A stretch of 64,000 bases of DNA from Helicobacter rodentium ATCC 700285 (lineage in GTDB: Bacteria > Campylobacterota > Campylobacteria > Campylobacterales > Helicobacteraceae): the NCBI RefSeq assembly GCF_000687535.1, contig NZ_JHWC01000008.1:47317-111316 (forward strand). Reading direction: 5' to 3'. A model generated the notes under the pieces. It saw nothing but the letters and a program-made list of their open reading frames with translations, searched no databases and was not told where the DNA came from. Numbering within the stretch: the first letter of the stretch is position 1; the number at the start of each line of letters is the position of its first letter. The position numbers and the translations under genes were made by a program. Below are positions 35,855 through 43,953 of the stretch, piece after piece.

Positions 35855-36766
35855 TTATTGGGAGAGATTTGTGCTAGAATCTATTTTTGCAAACATTGGA
35901 TTCCACGCCTTAGAAGAAATCATTACCAAATCCCCATTCTGCAAATTTTCTACTTCACTTTTACTAGCCGTAATTTGTGCAATCTCATTGCCCACAAGCA
36001 CACTTAAAAGATACACCAACCCACTCTTTTTTATCTCTAGCACAACGCCACTATGGCGGAATTTTCCACTTGGTAAATCTTGCAAAAATACCGCGCTTGG
36101 GTTACCCATTTTAACGATTCCACCTTTTTCCAAACAAAGCACAAAATTAGAAAGAAAAAAGACTTCGCTAAAGTTGTGGCTTACCAAAAAAGTTGTAAGA
36201 TGAAAACGCCGATGAATACGCAATAGCTCCTTTTGTAGTTTATGCGCCATTGCAGAATCTAGCGCAGAAAATGGCTCATCAAGGAGTAAAATTTGTGGGT
36301 CTCTCACGAGTGCTCTAGCTAATGCCACACGCTGCTGCTGTCCTCCACTTAAGCTCAAAGGTTTTTGTTTTGCAAGAGCTTGCAATTCCGTAATTTCAAG
36401 CAATTCCTTAACCTTTGTCCTAGATGCGCCTTTGGGCAAGGCAAAGTTGAGATTTTCCTCTACACTCATATTAGGAAAAAGTGCGTAATTTTGGAACACA
36501 AACCCAATGGAACGCATTTGCGGTGGGAGATTAATACGCGCCTTTTTCGCGCCTTTTTCGCGTTCATACCAAATAGAATCTCCTATCTGCACTCGCCCAA
36601 AATCTGGCTCCAAAAGTCCTGCTAAAATGCGTAGAATCGTTGTTTTACCTGCACCACTTTTGCCAAAAAGCGTGATTAAATCCTGTGGCTTTAGGCTACA
36701 ATGCACTTGCAATGTGATAGTGCCTTGCGCCCCTAGAAGCTGTTTTTCAAAGTCTAGCGTAATCAT
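35855..36766 (-). CDS. modC: Molybdate ABC transporter ATP-binding protein ModC
   Basis: Powers molybdate import. Walker A is FGKSGAGKTTILRILAGL (residues 34-51), Q-loop FVFQNYALFPNM, ABC signature LSLSGGQQQRVALARAL, Walker B ILLLDEPFSALD, and switch histidine VSHNFSEV. Residues after 235 form a regulatory TOBE-type tail (HSGVVLEIKKSGLVYLLSVLVGNEIAQITAS). 303 residues. It overlaps modB by four bases and is the last gene of the mod operon. Confidence 0.93.
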   Translation of the reverse strand: MITLDFEKQLLGAQGTITLQVHCSLKPQDLITLFGKSGAGKTTILRILAGLLEPDFGRVQIGDSIWYEREKGAKKARINLPPQMRSIGFVFQNYALFPNMSVEENLNFALPKGASRTKVKELLEITELQALAKQKPLSLSGGQQQRVALARALVRDPQILLLDEPFSALDSAMAHKLQKELLRIHRRFHLTTFLVSHNFSEVFFLSNFVLCLEKGGIVKMGNPSAVFLQDLPSGKFRHSGVVLEIKKSGLVYLLSVLVGNEIAQITASKSEVENLQNGDLVMISSKAWNPMFAKIDSSTNLSQ

Positions 36767-37428
36767 TTTGTGCTTCTTTTGTTAAGATAAAATGTTAAAA
36801 GCAAAACAGAAAAAGTAATCACAAAAAGCGTGAGGGCGTATTTATGTGCTAAAGCGTAGTTTAGGGCTTCCACTTCATCGTAAATCGCAATACTCGCCAC
36901 GCGCGTAACCCCCTCAATATTTCCTCCAATCATCATCACCACGCCAAATTCTCCGATTGTGTGGGCAAAAGTTACCACGATTCCCACAAGCAAAGAGCGC
37001 GAAATATTGGGCAAAAGCACACGATAAAGAATCGCAAATCTCCCTTTACCAAGCGTTAAAGCTGCCTCAAAAAGTGATTTTGGTAGAGCCGCAAAACCTG
37101 CTTGAATCGGATTTACCATAAAGGGAAGTGAGAAAATCATTGAACCTACAATTAATCCTTCAAAGCTAAACACAAGCTTCACATTAAAGGTTTCCAACAA
37201 AAACTTCCCTACAAAACTCTGCGGACTAAAGGTAATTAAAAGGTAGAATCCTAAAACGCTAGGAGGCAGCACAAGAGGCATTGAAACAATGGCTTCCAAA
37301 ATGGGCGTGAATTTGCTTTTGTTAAAAGCAAGAAAATATCCTAGTGGAATCGCAAGGATTAAAAGTGCAATGGTAGTGATTGTGGCGACTTTGAAAGTTA
37401 AGGCAATCGTGATTAAAAAACTATCCAT
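36763..37428 (-). CDS. modB: Molybdate ABC transporter permease ModB
   Basis: A 221-residue inner-membrane permease with five or six helices and the coupling EAA-type motif around GFAALPKSLFEAALTLGKGRFAILYRVLLPN that docks ModC. The N-terminal IPLGYFLAFNKSKFTPILEAIVSMPLVLPPSVLGFYLL is typical of ModB/CysT permeases. AAGGA precedes the ATG. Ten bases separate it from the Mop-like gene. Confidence 0.93.
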   Translation of the reverse strand: MDSFLITIALTFKVATITTIALLILAIPLGYFLAFNKSKFTPILEAIVSMPLVLPPSVLGFYLLITFSPQSFVGKFLLETFNVKLVFSFEGLIVGSMIFSLPFMVNPIQAGFAALPKSLFEAALTLGKGRFAILYRVLLPNISRSLLVGIVVTFAHTIGEFGVVMMIGGNIEGVTRVASIAIYDEVEALNYALAHKYALTLFVITFSVLLLTFYLNKRSTK

Positions 37429-37437
37429 TCTGATTCC

Positions 37438-37839
37438 TTAATTTGTATTTAAAAACAGCATAACTTCACTTTCTAAGATATGCCAATACACACAATCGCC
37501 AATTTTAAGCGCATTCTTTTCTACAAAATCTCTTGGACAAAGTGCGTTAATGGTGCTTAAAAATGGCGACTTCAGACACAATCTAGCAAAAAGACTATCG
37601 GTTTGTGTCTCTAAAATCTCGGCTTGAAAAACATTTTGCACACCCTCTATGGCGGTGCCAACAACCACATTGCTTTCTTTGAAACCCACCTCTATGGCTT
37701 GACCCAAAAAAGATTCCACAAGTTTAGAATCCTCTAGCAACAATGCGCAAATATAAGAATTATCCACGCGCACAAACAGGCGCAAAATGCCCTCTTGTGC
37801 GCTAAATTTTTCTAAGATTCCGCTTAGTTTATTCAACAC
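37438..37839 (-). CDS. Mop/TOBE-like protein within the molybdate operon
   Basis: A 133-residue soluble protein between modA and modB. The pattern FQAEILETQTDSLFARLCLKSPFLSTINALCPRDFVEKNALKIGDCVYWHI near the C-terminus resembles one molybdate-binding Mop/TOBE unit (strand - SxNALxP - LxxGxxVxxxI). In C. jejuni the same slot between modA and modB holds a hypothetical gene (Cj0302c), so the arrangement seems conserved. It may store or sense molybdate. The start is GTG 37839 or TTG 37836; it overlaps modA by 11 bases. Confidence 0.7.
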   Translation of the reverse strand: MLNKLSGILEKFSAQEGILRLFVRVDNSYICALLLEDSKLVESFLGQAIEVGFKESNVVVGTAIEGVQNVFQAEILETQTDSLFARLCLKSPFLSTINALCPRDFVEKNALKIGDCVYWHILESEVMLFLNTN

Positions 37840-38590
37840 TATATCCGAATTTTAAGAATTTTTCCTTTGCTTTATCGCTTAGAATATAAGCTTTAAAATC
37901 GTTTGCAAGTTTGGAATCCTTGCCATAGTTTGGCACGATTAGTGCTTGATTGATTGGCTTATAAAGACTCTCATCAATGCTTACATAACTCATTGTGGGC
38001 GTGTTAATCCCACTCTCTCCAAGCATTGAAAGGGCAGTAAAGCCGACTTCTGCGTTTTTGGATTCCACATAAGTTGTTGCTGCGCCAATACTCTCGCCTG
38101 TTACAAATTTGGATTCTACCTGCTCTAACATTTTTGTAGCCTCTAATGCCTCCACAGAAGCCCTACCATAAGGTGCAACCTTTGGATTGGGAATAGAAAT
38201 ATGCGTAATTTTAGGATTCAAAATATCTTTAAATTCTTGAATTTTAAAGTCTGCATTATTGCTCCAAAGAACCAATTTTCCCTTTGCGTAAATCTCCTCT
38301 TTAGCAGGGGCTAATTTTTCCTCATACAGCTTTGCAGGATAACCCACATCTGCTGCGACAAACAAATGCACGGGTGCGCCATTTTTGATTTGCGCATAAG
38401 CCTTGCCACTTGAAATATAAGAAATCTCAATCTTGTCGCTTGGCTTGTCTTTTAAAAAATCGCTTTTAATCTCCTCTAAAACATACTTTAAAGAAGCCGC
38501 TCCTAAGACTTTAATCTCCTCTGCATATACGCTCAAAGACAAAGCTAACCCGCAAGTTCCAACCACTAAAATTTTTTTAAAAAAATTCAT
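37829..38590 (-). CDS. modA: Molybdate-binding periplasmic protein ModA
   Basis: Captures molybdate or tungstate in the periplasm for ModBC. A signal peptide ends near SLSVYAEE and the ligand-site pattern is VLGAASLKYVLEEI, YISSGKAYAQIKNGAPVHLFVAAD, and NPKVAPYGRASVEALEATKM. 253 residues, normal for the family. AAGGAG precedes the ATG. It follows modE by ten bases in one operon. Confidence 0.93.
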   Translation of the reverse strand: MNFFKKILVVGTCGLALSLSVYAEEIKVLGAASLKYVLEEIKSDFLKDKPSDKIEISYISSGKAYAQIKNGAPVHLFVAADVGYPAKLYEEKLAPAKEEIYAKGKLVLWSNNADFKIQEFKDILNPKITHISIPNPKVAPYGRASVEALEATKMLEQVESKFVTGESIGAATTYVESKNAEVGFTALSMLGESGINTPTMSYVSIDESLYKPINQALIVPNYGKDSKLANDFKAYILSDKAKEKFLKFGYSVE

Positions 38591-38599
38591 TTTGTCTCC

Positions 38600-39403
38600 T
38601 TAGATTCCTAAAATAACATTGCTTGCTTTGAATCCAAACCAAACTTTTTGCCCAACTTGAAGCGCGAGATTCTCGCGAGATTCCTCTGTGATAATCGCAC
38701 TAAACTTCACGCCCTCGCTCTCCATTTCTACTTCACAATTCACCGCGCCCTCTTGGATATTTTTCACAACACCGCCGATACAATTTCGCAGAGAAACCCC
38801 TTTAGGCTCACTTCCAAACACAACAATCCAATTTGCTTTAATGAGCGCATAGGCTATCAAGCCGACCTTTAAGCCTAGATTTTTCACAGATTCTAAAGTG
38901 ATTGTGCTAATAATTTGTGTGTTGCCATTCACCTTTAGCACAACTTCTGCATTGACTTTACCCTCTTTAATTTCTGTAATTTCACCCATTAATTGATTTC
39001 TTGCGCTTGTTTTTATCATTACATTTCCTTTAAAATTCTTTATAGAATCTTTTGTATGGCAAAGCATAGAATCCCAAACATTCAAATCACCCTCAAAGAG
39101 AGCAAAAAGCTCCTCTGAAATGCGCTCCATTTCGCGAAAGATTCTAATTGCTTCTAAACCTTTTTGCGTAACTTGCGTTCCGCCACCGCCCTTACCACCT
39201 GTTATACGCGTTACAAGCGGTTCTTTGGATACATTATTCATTAAATCAATGCAATCCCAAGCCGCTTTGTAACTCATTTTCATTTCCTTTGCTGCTTTAG
39301 AAATTGAACCACTTTGCGCAATGCGCTCTAGCAATTCCACTTTGCCGTGTCCTAAGAAATTTTTATCTTGTTCCTTAATCCAAAGTCTCCCTTGCACTTG
39401 CAA
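38600..39403 (-). CDS. modE: Molybdate-responsive transcriptional regulator ModE
   Basis: Winged-helix regulator with two C-terminal molybdate-binding domains. The N-terminal part (about residues 18-95: LERIAQSGSISKAAKEMKMSYKAAWDCIDLMNN, then VTRITGGKGGGGTQVTQKG) matches ModE DNA-binding domains. Two Mop/TOBE units follow (SARNQLMGEITEIKEGKVNAEVVLKVNG and GFKASNVILGI at the end). TTG 39403 is preferred as start because GGAGG precedes it by 6 bases; no ATG fits. First gene of modE-A-x-B-C. It probably represses its own promoter when molybdate is bound. Confidence 0.9.
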   Translation of the reverse strand: MQVQGRLWIKEQDKNFLGHGKVELLERIAQSGSISKAAKEMKMSYKAAWDCIDLMNNVSKEPLVTRITGGKGGGGTQVTQKGLEAIRIFREMERISEELFALFEGDLNVWDSMLCHTKDSIKNFKGNVMIKTSARNQLMGEITEIKEGKVNAEVVLKVNGNTQIISTITLESVKNLGLKVGLIAYALIKANWIVVFGSEPKGVSLRNCIGGVVKNIQEGAVNCEVEMESEGVKFSAIITEESRENLALQVGQKVWFGFKASNVILGI

Positions 39404-39444
39404 ATCACACCTCCAAAACAACAAATTTTAGTTTGCAAACTTGC

Positions 39445-39477
39445 CGTATTATATTCTAATATATAACGAATTGTCAA
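39445..39477 (-). promoter_or_regulatory. mod operon promoter with ModE-type operator in the spacer
   Basis: On the minus strand TTGACA (39477-39472) and TATAAT (39454-39449) are separated by 18 bases, a near-consensus promoter for modE. An imperfect palindrome, CGTATTATAT-TCTA-ATATATAACG (39445-39468), overlaps the -10 and most of the spacer. Its arms match the CGTTATAT half sites of known ModE operators. A bound ModE would block polymerase, so the operon is probably autorepressed. Promoter and palindrome are read directly; binding is inferred. Confidence 0.75.
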
Positions 39478-39540
39478 TGCTATCACTTTGCGATTCCGCA
39501 TTTTGTTCGTATCATTTTAAAGGCTTTTGAAACTTCTTTT

Positions 39541-39548
39541 GCTATAAT
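39541..39548 (+). promoter_or_regulatory. leuD promoter, extended -10
   Basis: A TGCTATAAT extended -10 sequence ends at 39548, 38 bases before the leuD ATG. It is divergent from the mod promoter, about 100 bases away. AAAGGA stands before the start codon. Confidence 0.55.
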
Positions 39549-39585
39549 TGTTGCTTTTATGCAAAGTTTAAGATAAAGGAATCGT

Positions 39586-40074
39586 ATGCAAGGAAAAGCT
39601 TGGAAATTTGGGGATAACATTGACACGGATTTAATCATCGCCGCAAGATATTTAAACACAAGTGATACGGCGATTTTAGCCTCACATTTAATGGAAGATG
39701 CGCGTGCGGGATTTGTCCATAGCATTAACAAGGGCGATATTATCGTAGCAGGAGAGAATTTCGGCTGCGGTTCAAGTCGCGAACATGCGCCTGTAGCAAT
39801 TAAAGGCGCAGGAATTAGCGCGGTGATTGCAAAAAGCTATGCAAGAATCTTTTATCGCAATGCCTTTAATACGGGTTTGCCAATTTTAGAAATCAAGGAA
39901 GCGGATTCCATTTGTGAGGGCGATATTTTAGAGATTGATTTACAAAGTGGTGTGGTAAAAAATCACACACAAAATTGCAGCTATGCCTTTGCCCCGATTC
40001 CACCTTTTATGCTAGAGCTATTAACAAGCGGTGGATTAATTCCTTATGCAAAAAATAAATTAGGAGCTAACTAA
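39586..40074 (+). CDS. leuD: 3-isopropylmalate dehydratase small subunit
   Basis: Small (swivel) subunit of isopropylmalate isomerase in leucine synthesis. [17 protein letters not shown] at residues 8-24 and the [21 protein letters not shown] substrate-recognition loop (about 58-78) are diagnostic. At 162 residues it is the archaeal-type/LeuD2 short form common in Campylobacterota. Its TAA overlaps the leuB ATG (TAATG). The large subunit gene leuC is not in the window. Confidence 0.94.
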   Translation: MQGKAWKFGDNIDTDLIIAARYLNTSDTAILASHLMEDARAGFVHSINKGDIIVAGENFGCGSSREHAPVAIKGAGISAVIAKSYARIFYRNAFNTGLPILEIKEADSICEGDILEIDLQSGVVKNHTQNCSYAFAPIPPFMLELLTSGGLIPYAKNKLGAN

Positions 40075-41135
40075 TGCAAACATACAAAATTGCCGTCATT
40101 AAGGGCGATGGAATCGGACCTGAAATCATCAATGAAGCCATCAAGGTGCTAAAGGTAGTAGCAGAAAAATTCCATTTTGGACTTACATTTGAGGACTATT
40201 TAATGGGCGGAATCGCGTATGATTTAACGCAGAATCCCTTACCTGATGAGACAATTAAAGGTTGTTTGGAGGCGGACGCGACACTTTTTGGTGCGATTGG
40301 TGGGGAAAAATGGGATAACTTACCGCGTGAATTGCGCCCAGAGAGTGGGCTTTTGCGCCTAAGAAAAAGTCTAGAAGTCTTTGCTAACTTTCGCCCCGCA
40401 AAAGTGTATGATGAGCTAGTAGAAGCTAGCACACTAAAGCCTGAAGTTGTGCAGGGCGTGGATATTCTTGTTGTGCGTGAGCTTATTGGTGGAATCTATT
40501 TTGGCACACCCAAAGGACGCGATAAAGAGAGGGGCTTTAACACAATGGTGTATAGCGTGGAGGAAGTGAAAAGAATCGCACACACCGCATTTAGTGCCGC
40601 TAAAAAGCGCAATAAAAAAGTCTGCTCGGTGGATAAGGCAAATGTGCTTGATGTCAGCCAGTTATGGCGTGAAGTCGTCATTGAGGTGGCAAAAGAATAC
40701 CCCGAAGTGGAGCTAAGCCATATGTATGTGGATAATGCAGCAATGCAACTCATTCGCAATCCTAAGCAGTTTGATGTGATTCTAACGGGCAATCTCTTTG
40801 GCGACATTTTAAGCGATGAAGCAAGTATGCTAAGCGGTTCTATTGGGCTACTTCCGAGTGCTTCTATCGGAGGAAAGGCAGCGATTTATGAGCCAATACA
40901 CGGAAGTGCGCCCGATATTGCAGGGCTTGGAATCGCAAACCCTATTGCTACGATTGCGAGTGCTGCAATGCTTTTGCGCTACTCTTTGGGACAAACACAA
41001 GCAGCTGAAGCAATAGAAAATGCCATTGAAGCTGCGTTAAAAGAGGGATTCCGCACGAAAGATATTGCAAATTATGGTGCAAAAGAAGTGTGTTCTTGTG
41101 AGCGAATGGGAAGTGTAATAGCAGAGCGCATTTGA
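40074..41135 (+). CDS. leuB: 3-isopropylmalate dehydrogenase
   Basis: Oxidative decarboxylation of 3-isopropylmalate in leucine synthesis. The start [19 protein letters not shown], the substrate site [15 protein letters not shown] (the arginines contact the malate group), [16 protein letters not shown], and the signature [27 protein letters not shown] with metal-binding aspartates are all present. 353 residues. It is translated directly after leuD. Confidence 0.96.
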   Translation: MQTYKIAVIKGDGIGPEIINEAIKVLKVVAEKFHFGLTFEDYLMGGIAYDLTQNPLPDETIKGCLEADATLFGAIGGEKWDNLPRELRPESGLLRLRKSLEVFANFRPAKVYDELVEASTLKPEVVQGVDILVVRELIGGIYFGTPKGRDKERGFNTMVYSVEEVKRIAHTAFSAAKKRNKKVCSVDKANVLDVSQLWREVVIEVAKEYPEVELSHMYVDNAAMQLIRNPKQFDVILTGNLFGDILSDEASMLSGSIGLLPSASIGGKAAIYEPIHGSAPDIAGLGIANPIATIASAAMLLRYSLGQTQAAEAIENAIEAALKEGFRTKDIANYGAKEVCSCERMGSVIAERI

Positions 41136-41176
41136 GATTATAGATTACTTCATTTCCCCACAACAGCAAATAGGTG

Positions 41177-41199
41177 TTCCATTTTATTACAAAATGGAA
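41177..41199. terminator. Hairpin between convergent leuB and MFS gene
   Basis: A perfect 9-base stem, TTCCATTTT (41177-41185), loop ATTAC, AAAATGGAA (41191-41199). It sits between two convergent genes and has T/A tracts in the arms, so it may act as a bidirectional terminator; a separate U-run is absent on both sides. Confidence 0.45.
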
Positions 41200-41207
41200 T
41201 CCCGCAG

Positions 41208-41240
41208 TCATTGCGAGAATGCGCGTAGTATTCGTGGTGT
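41208..41240 (+). repeat. Dispersed palindromic repeat, copy 4
   Basis: TCATTGCGAGAAT, a variable centre, then ATTCGTGGTGT. The flanks match the other copies (TCATTGCGAG / CGTGGCAAT) while the inner stem sequence differs. It lies in the convergent gap after leuB, next to the hairpin at 41177-41199. Confidence 0.55.
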
Positions 41241-41309
41241 CTTGCATCAGCAACACCTACTTTACACAAATCCACTCGCTTTTATAACAATCTATCTACT
41301 CATACAGCT

Positions 41310-42470
41310 TCATTTCAAAAACCAACCTTTGTAATAAACGCAAACACAAAACGCCAAGATAGCTCCAATATAACTAATGTTTGCAATACCCAAAGACTGA
41401 ATAACAACTCCACCAATCAATGCTCCACTACCGATTCCGACATTATAAATCCCAGAAAACATTGACATCGCCACAGAAGTCCCTATTGGCACAAGACTTA
41501 AAACTTTAGCTTGAAAAGTAAGGTTAAAGATAGTAATGCACAAACCCCAAAATACACAGGCTAAAACTGCGCTAACCATACCAAAACTAGCTCCAGCCAG
41601 ACTAAAAATCGCAATAAAGATTCCAAAAATTGCTAAATTGGCAAATAACCTTTGATGTTTATTGTAGTATTTGGAAAACAAAAAACTCCCCAAAAATCCA
41701 ATGAATCCAAACATAATTAATGTAATAGTGATAGCATTTTCTCCAAACTTAGCATACTGCCCCAAAAAAGGCTCAATATAACTATACACGATAAAATGCG
41801 CACTCACTATGCCAAGTGTGATTCCATATAATCCGAGTAATTTTGGAGTCTGAAGCATTTTTGGCAAACTCCTTGGAGAAATAGCTCCGCTACTTGGTAT
41901 TTTTGGCAAACTTTTAAATAAAATCAAAAGGAGTAAAAAGGCTGCAATTCCAATGCTTAAAAAACTTATTCTCCAACCCAAATGTAAGCCAATTACCCTC
42001 CCTAGAGGTAATCCTGCAATAAAAGCAATGCTTGTCCCAGTTGCAATACAACTAAGTGCTATACTCTCCTTACCTTGAGGGGCGATACGAACAGCCATTG
42101 GAGTAGCAATAGACCAAAACAATGCGTGAGCACACGCCACACCCAATCTTGATAACATAAGCGTCCAATATCCACTCGCCAAAGCAGAAGCAATATGACT
42201 GACAATAAAAAGGGTAACGACAAAGATTAAAAGATTTTTCATCTCAAAACGCGAACAAATTAACATTAATGGCAAGGAAGTTAATGCCACTACCCACGCA
42301 TAAATACTAATCAAGAATCCAGCTTCTGCTTCATTAATGCCAAAATCATTTGCAATTAAACTTAAAAGCCCAATAGGTATAAACTCTGAAGTGTTAAAAA
42401 TAAATGCACTAAGACTAATGGCAACGACTGCTAACCACATTTTCCAATTAGAATCCACCGCATTATCCAT
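41310..42470 (-). CDS. MFS exporter, sugar efflux/AraJ-type (DHA1 family)
   Basis: A twelve-helix major facilitator of 386 residues. It opens with AVVAISLSAFIFNTSEFIPIGLL, the typical SotB/YdhP start, and has LMLSRLGVACAHALFWSIATPMAVRIAP and the motif-C-like GLPLGRVIGLHLGWRISF. Close relatives export sugars (arabinose, IPTG) or drugs; the substrate here is unknown. The ribosome site is weak (GGGG). It is a single gene between leuB and the oxidase operon. Confidence 0.85.
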   Translation of the reverse strand: MDNAVDSNWKMWLAVVAISLSAFIFNTSEFIPIGLLSLIANDFGINEAEAGFLISIYAWVVALTSLPLMLICSRFEMKNLLIFVVTLFIVSHIASALASGYWTLMLSRLGVACAHALFWSIATPMAVRIAPQGKESIALSCIATGTSIAFIAGLPLGRVIGLHLGWRISFLSIGIAAFLLLLILFKSLPKIPSSGAISPRSLPKMLQTPKLLGLYGITLGIVSAHFIVYSYIEPFLGQYAKFGENAITITLIMFGFIGFLGSFLFSKYYNKHQRLFANLAIFGIFIAIFSLAGASFGMVSAVLACVFWGLCITIFNLTFQAKVLSLVPIGTSVAMSMFSGIYNVGIGSGALIGGVVIQSLGIANISYIGAILAFCVCVYYKGWFLK

Positions 42471-42529
42471 TGAAGTGCCCCATATTTACAATAACGCAAT
42501 TACAATTTATTCATAAAATAAATACGATT

Positions 42530-43021
42530 CTAGGGTTTATCCTTAATAAAATACTCTTGCGTAACACAGATGGAATCCTCGCCAATCTCCACTAACGCCT
42601 CACTTTGATAGCGTCCGGGTTTTTCCACGATAAAGGAGCTACTCTGCCACAAACCATCAACTAACTCGGCATCGCCTAAAATTCTATCCTCTCTCGTTGT
42701 ATTAGGGCGCGTGAGAAAAAATTGCACACGCGCATTGGTCTCTAATTTTCCGCTTTCTTTATCCTTAATGCGCAAGAAAATTTGACGAAAACTTTGTAAA
42801 TCCTGCTGCAATGCGCCCTCAAAGGCAATGTTATATTGCTTTAAGATTCTATTGCGCATTTGTGTGATTGCATTGGAATTTTCATCAATATATTGGGAGC
42901 TTTGCTGACACACGCCTTGCAACTCCACAGGATTTGTTATTGCAACTTTAATGGTTAGCACAATCAGCCCCACCACCACCATTGCAAGCAAAAAGATTCC
43001 AAAAGGCCAATAGTTTTTCAT
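42530..43021 (-). CDS. FixH/CcoH-like cbb3 oxidase assembly protein
   Basis: A 163-residue protein with one N-terminal membrane helix (WPFGIFLLAMVVVGLIVLTI) and a periplasmic Ig-like beta domain (ARVQFFLTRPNTTREDRILGDAELVDGLWQSSSFIVEKPGRYQSEALVEI) as in FixH. FixH helps assemble the cbb3 oxidase. It is the last gene of the cco operon and overlaps the gene ahead of it by 4 bases, which supports the call. Confidence 0.75.
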   Translation of the reverse strand: MKNYWPFGIFLLAMVVVGLIVLTIKVAITNPVELQGVCQQSSQYIDENSNAITQMRNRILKQYNIAFEGALQQDLQSFRQIFLRIKDKESGKLETNARVQFFLTRPNTTREDRILGDAELVDGLWQSSSFIVEKPGRYQSEALVEIGEDSICVTQEYFIKDKP

Positions 43022-43614
43022 TTATTTCTCCTTAAATACACCAACGCAAACAATCCAAGCAAAACAAATAGCATAACATAAAGTGCTGTCCGCACAGCAA
43101 TTTGGACGCCCTTATGCTCTTTTGGAAAACTATGCTCTAGCATTACGCCTTTTGTTTCTGCGATTCTATCCGCAATATCCACAAACCCGTTCAGTAAAAA
43201 AGCAGAAATGCTTTGCTGTGTTAATTCCTTGTCAGACTTTGGAATTAATGGCACAATATAATCCCAATAGACTGCTTGTTTATCAAATAATTTGCTAGAT
43301 TCTGTACTTGTGATAATATTAATTTTCTTTTCTTTGCGCACAAAAAACAACAACACATAAGGTTCTTTCAAAGACGCAATATAGTTTTGTTCTTGTTCTT
43401 CAAGACTTTTTTCGCCTAAATCTTCAAGAGCAACAACATACAAAGACACACCCGTTTTTTCTAAAACTTCATTGGATAGAATCTCCATAAATTGCGTTGT
43501 CTTCTCAATGAGTTGATTTTGATTCTCTAATACAAAAGGCGCACTCCAAGAAAATGTATGCAAAAATGCGCAAAGAAATAGGGAGAGAATCCCTATTTTC
43601 CAAGCTCTAAACAT
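43018..43614 (-). CDS. TPM-domain-like membrane-anchored protein in the cbb3 operon
   Basis: A 198-residue exported protein. The signal peptide ends near FSWSAPF, a TPM-like fold follows (IEKTTQFMEILSNEVLEKTGVSLYVVALEDLG, YVLLFFVRKEKKINIITSTESSKLFD), and a C-terminal membrane helix (ALYVMLFVLLGLFALVYL) precedes a positive tail. TPM domains occur in photosystem and respiratory assembly factors. Its place in the cco operon suggests a role in oxidase assembly or stability, but this is inference. Confidence 0.65.
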   Translation of the reverse strand: MFRAWKIGILSLFLCAFLHTFSWSAPFVLENQNQLIEKTTQFMEILSNEVLEKTGVSLYVVALEDLGEKSLEEQEQNYIASLKEPYVLLFFVRKEKKINIITSTESSKLFDKQAVYWDYIVPLIPKSDKELTQQSISAFLLNGFVDIADRIAETKGVMLEHSFPKEHKGVQIAVRTALYVMLFVLLGLFALVYLRRNK

Positions 43615-43617
43615 CCA

Positions 43618-43722
43618 TTAACCTACAAAAAGTTTAGGAAGAAAAGCAACGGCAATGGACACAACAATTACTACAAGATGTGCTGCAAAAAGAAGTTTTT
43701 CTAATCCACTATACTTTGTCAT
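43618..43722 (-). CDS. 34-residue membrane microprotein in the cbb3 oxidase operon
   Basis: ATG at 43722, TAA at 43620-43618, with AAGGAG at good spacing upstream. The product starts MTKYSGLEKLL and then has one long hydrophobic helix (about residues 10-28) ending in PKLFVG. It fits exactly between the DUF4006 gene (15-base gap) and the TPM-like gene (3-base gap), so it is part of the operon. Small single-helix subunits such as CcoQ and CcoM are known in cbb3 oxidases; this may be another. No named family was recognised. Confidence 0.7.
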   Translation of the reverse strand: MTKYSGLEKLLFAAHLVVIVVSIAVAFLPKLFVG

Positions 43723-43737
43723 TATTTCGCTCCTTTT

Positions 43738-43941
43738 TTATTTTTGAATTTCTTTATAATGTTGCGCATTATCCGCACTTCTCATTTGCAAAGCGTTTGC
43801 ATTTTCAATCACATAAGGATTATTTGCTTGAGCACTTTGCGTTACCACTGCTGCATAACCTAAGCAAAAAACAATAGAAAGCAACAATACAACCGCTACG
43901 ATATAGCCTAAAAGCCCATTAACTCCAAACAAACCATTCAT
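43738..43941 (-). CDS. DUF4006 family small membrane protein
   Basis: A 67-residue protein with a glycine-rich start (MNGLFGVNGLLGYIVAVVLLL) that forms one membrane helix, and a polar tail ending in NAQHYKEIQK. This is the DUF4006 pattern found directly after ccoP in Campylobacter and Helicobacter. ATG 43941 is chosen, with AAGGAGG 7 bases before it; a TTG two codons earlier is unlikely. Probably an oxidase accessory protein. Confidence 0.8.
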   Translation of the reverse strand: MNGLFGVNGLLGYIVAVVLLLSIVFCLGYAAVVTQSAQANNPYVIENANALQMRSADNAQHYKEIQK

Positions 43942-43953
43942 ACTCAAACCTCC

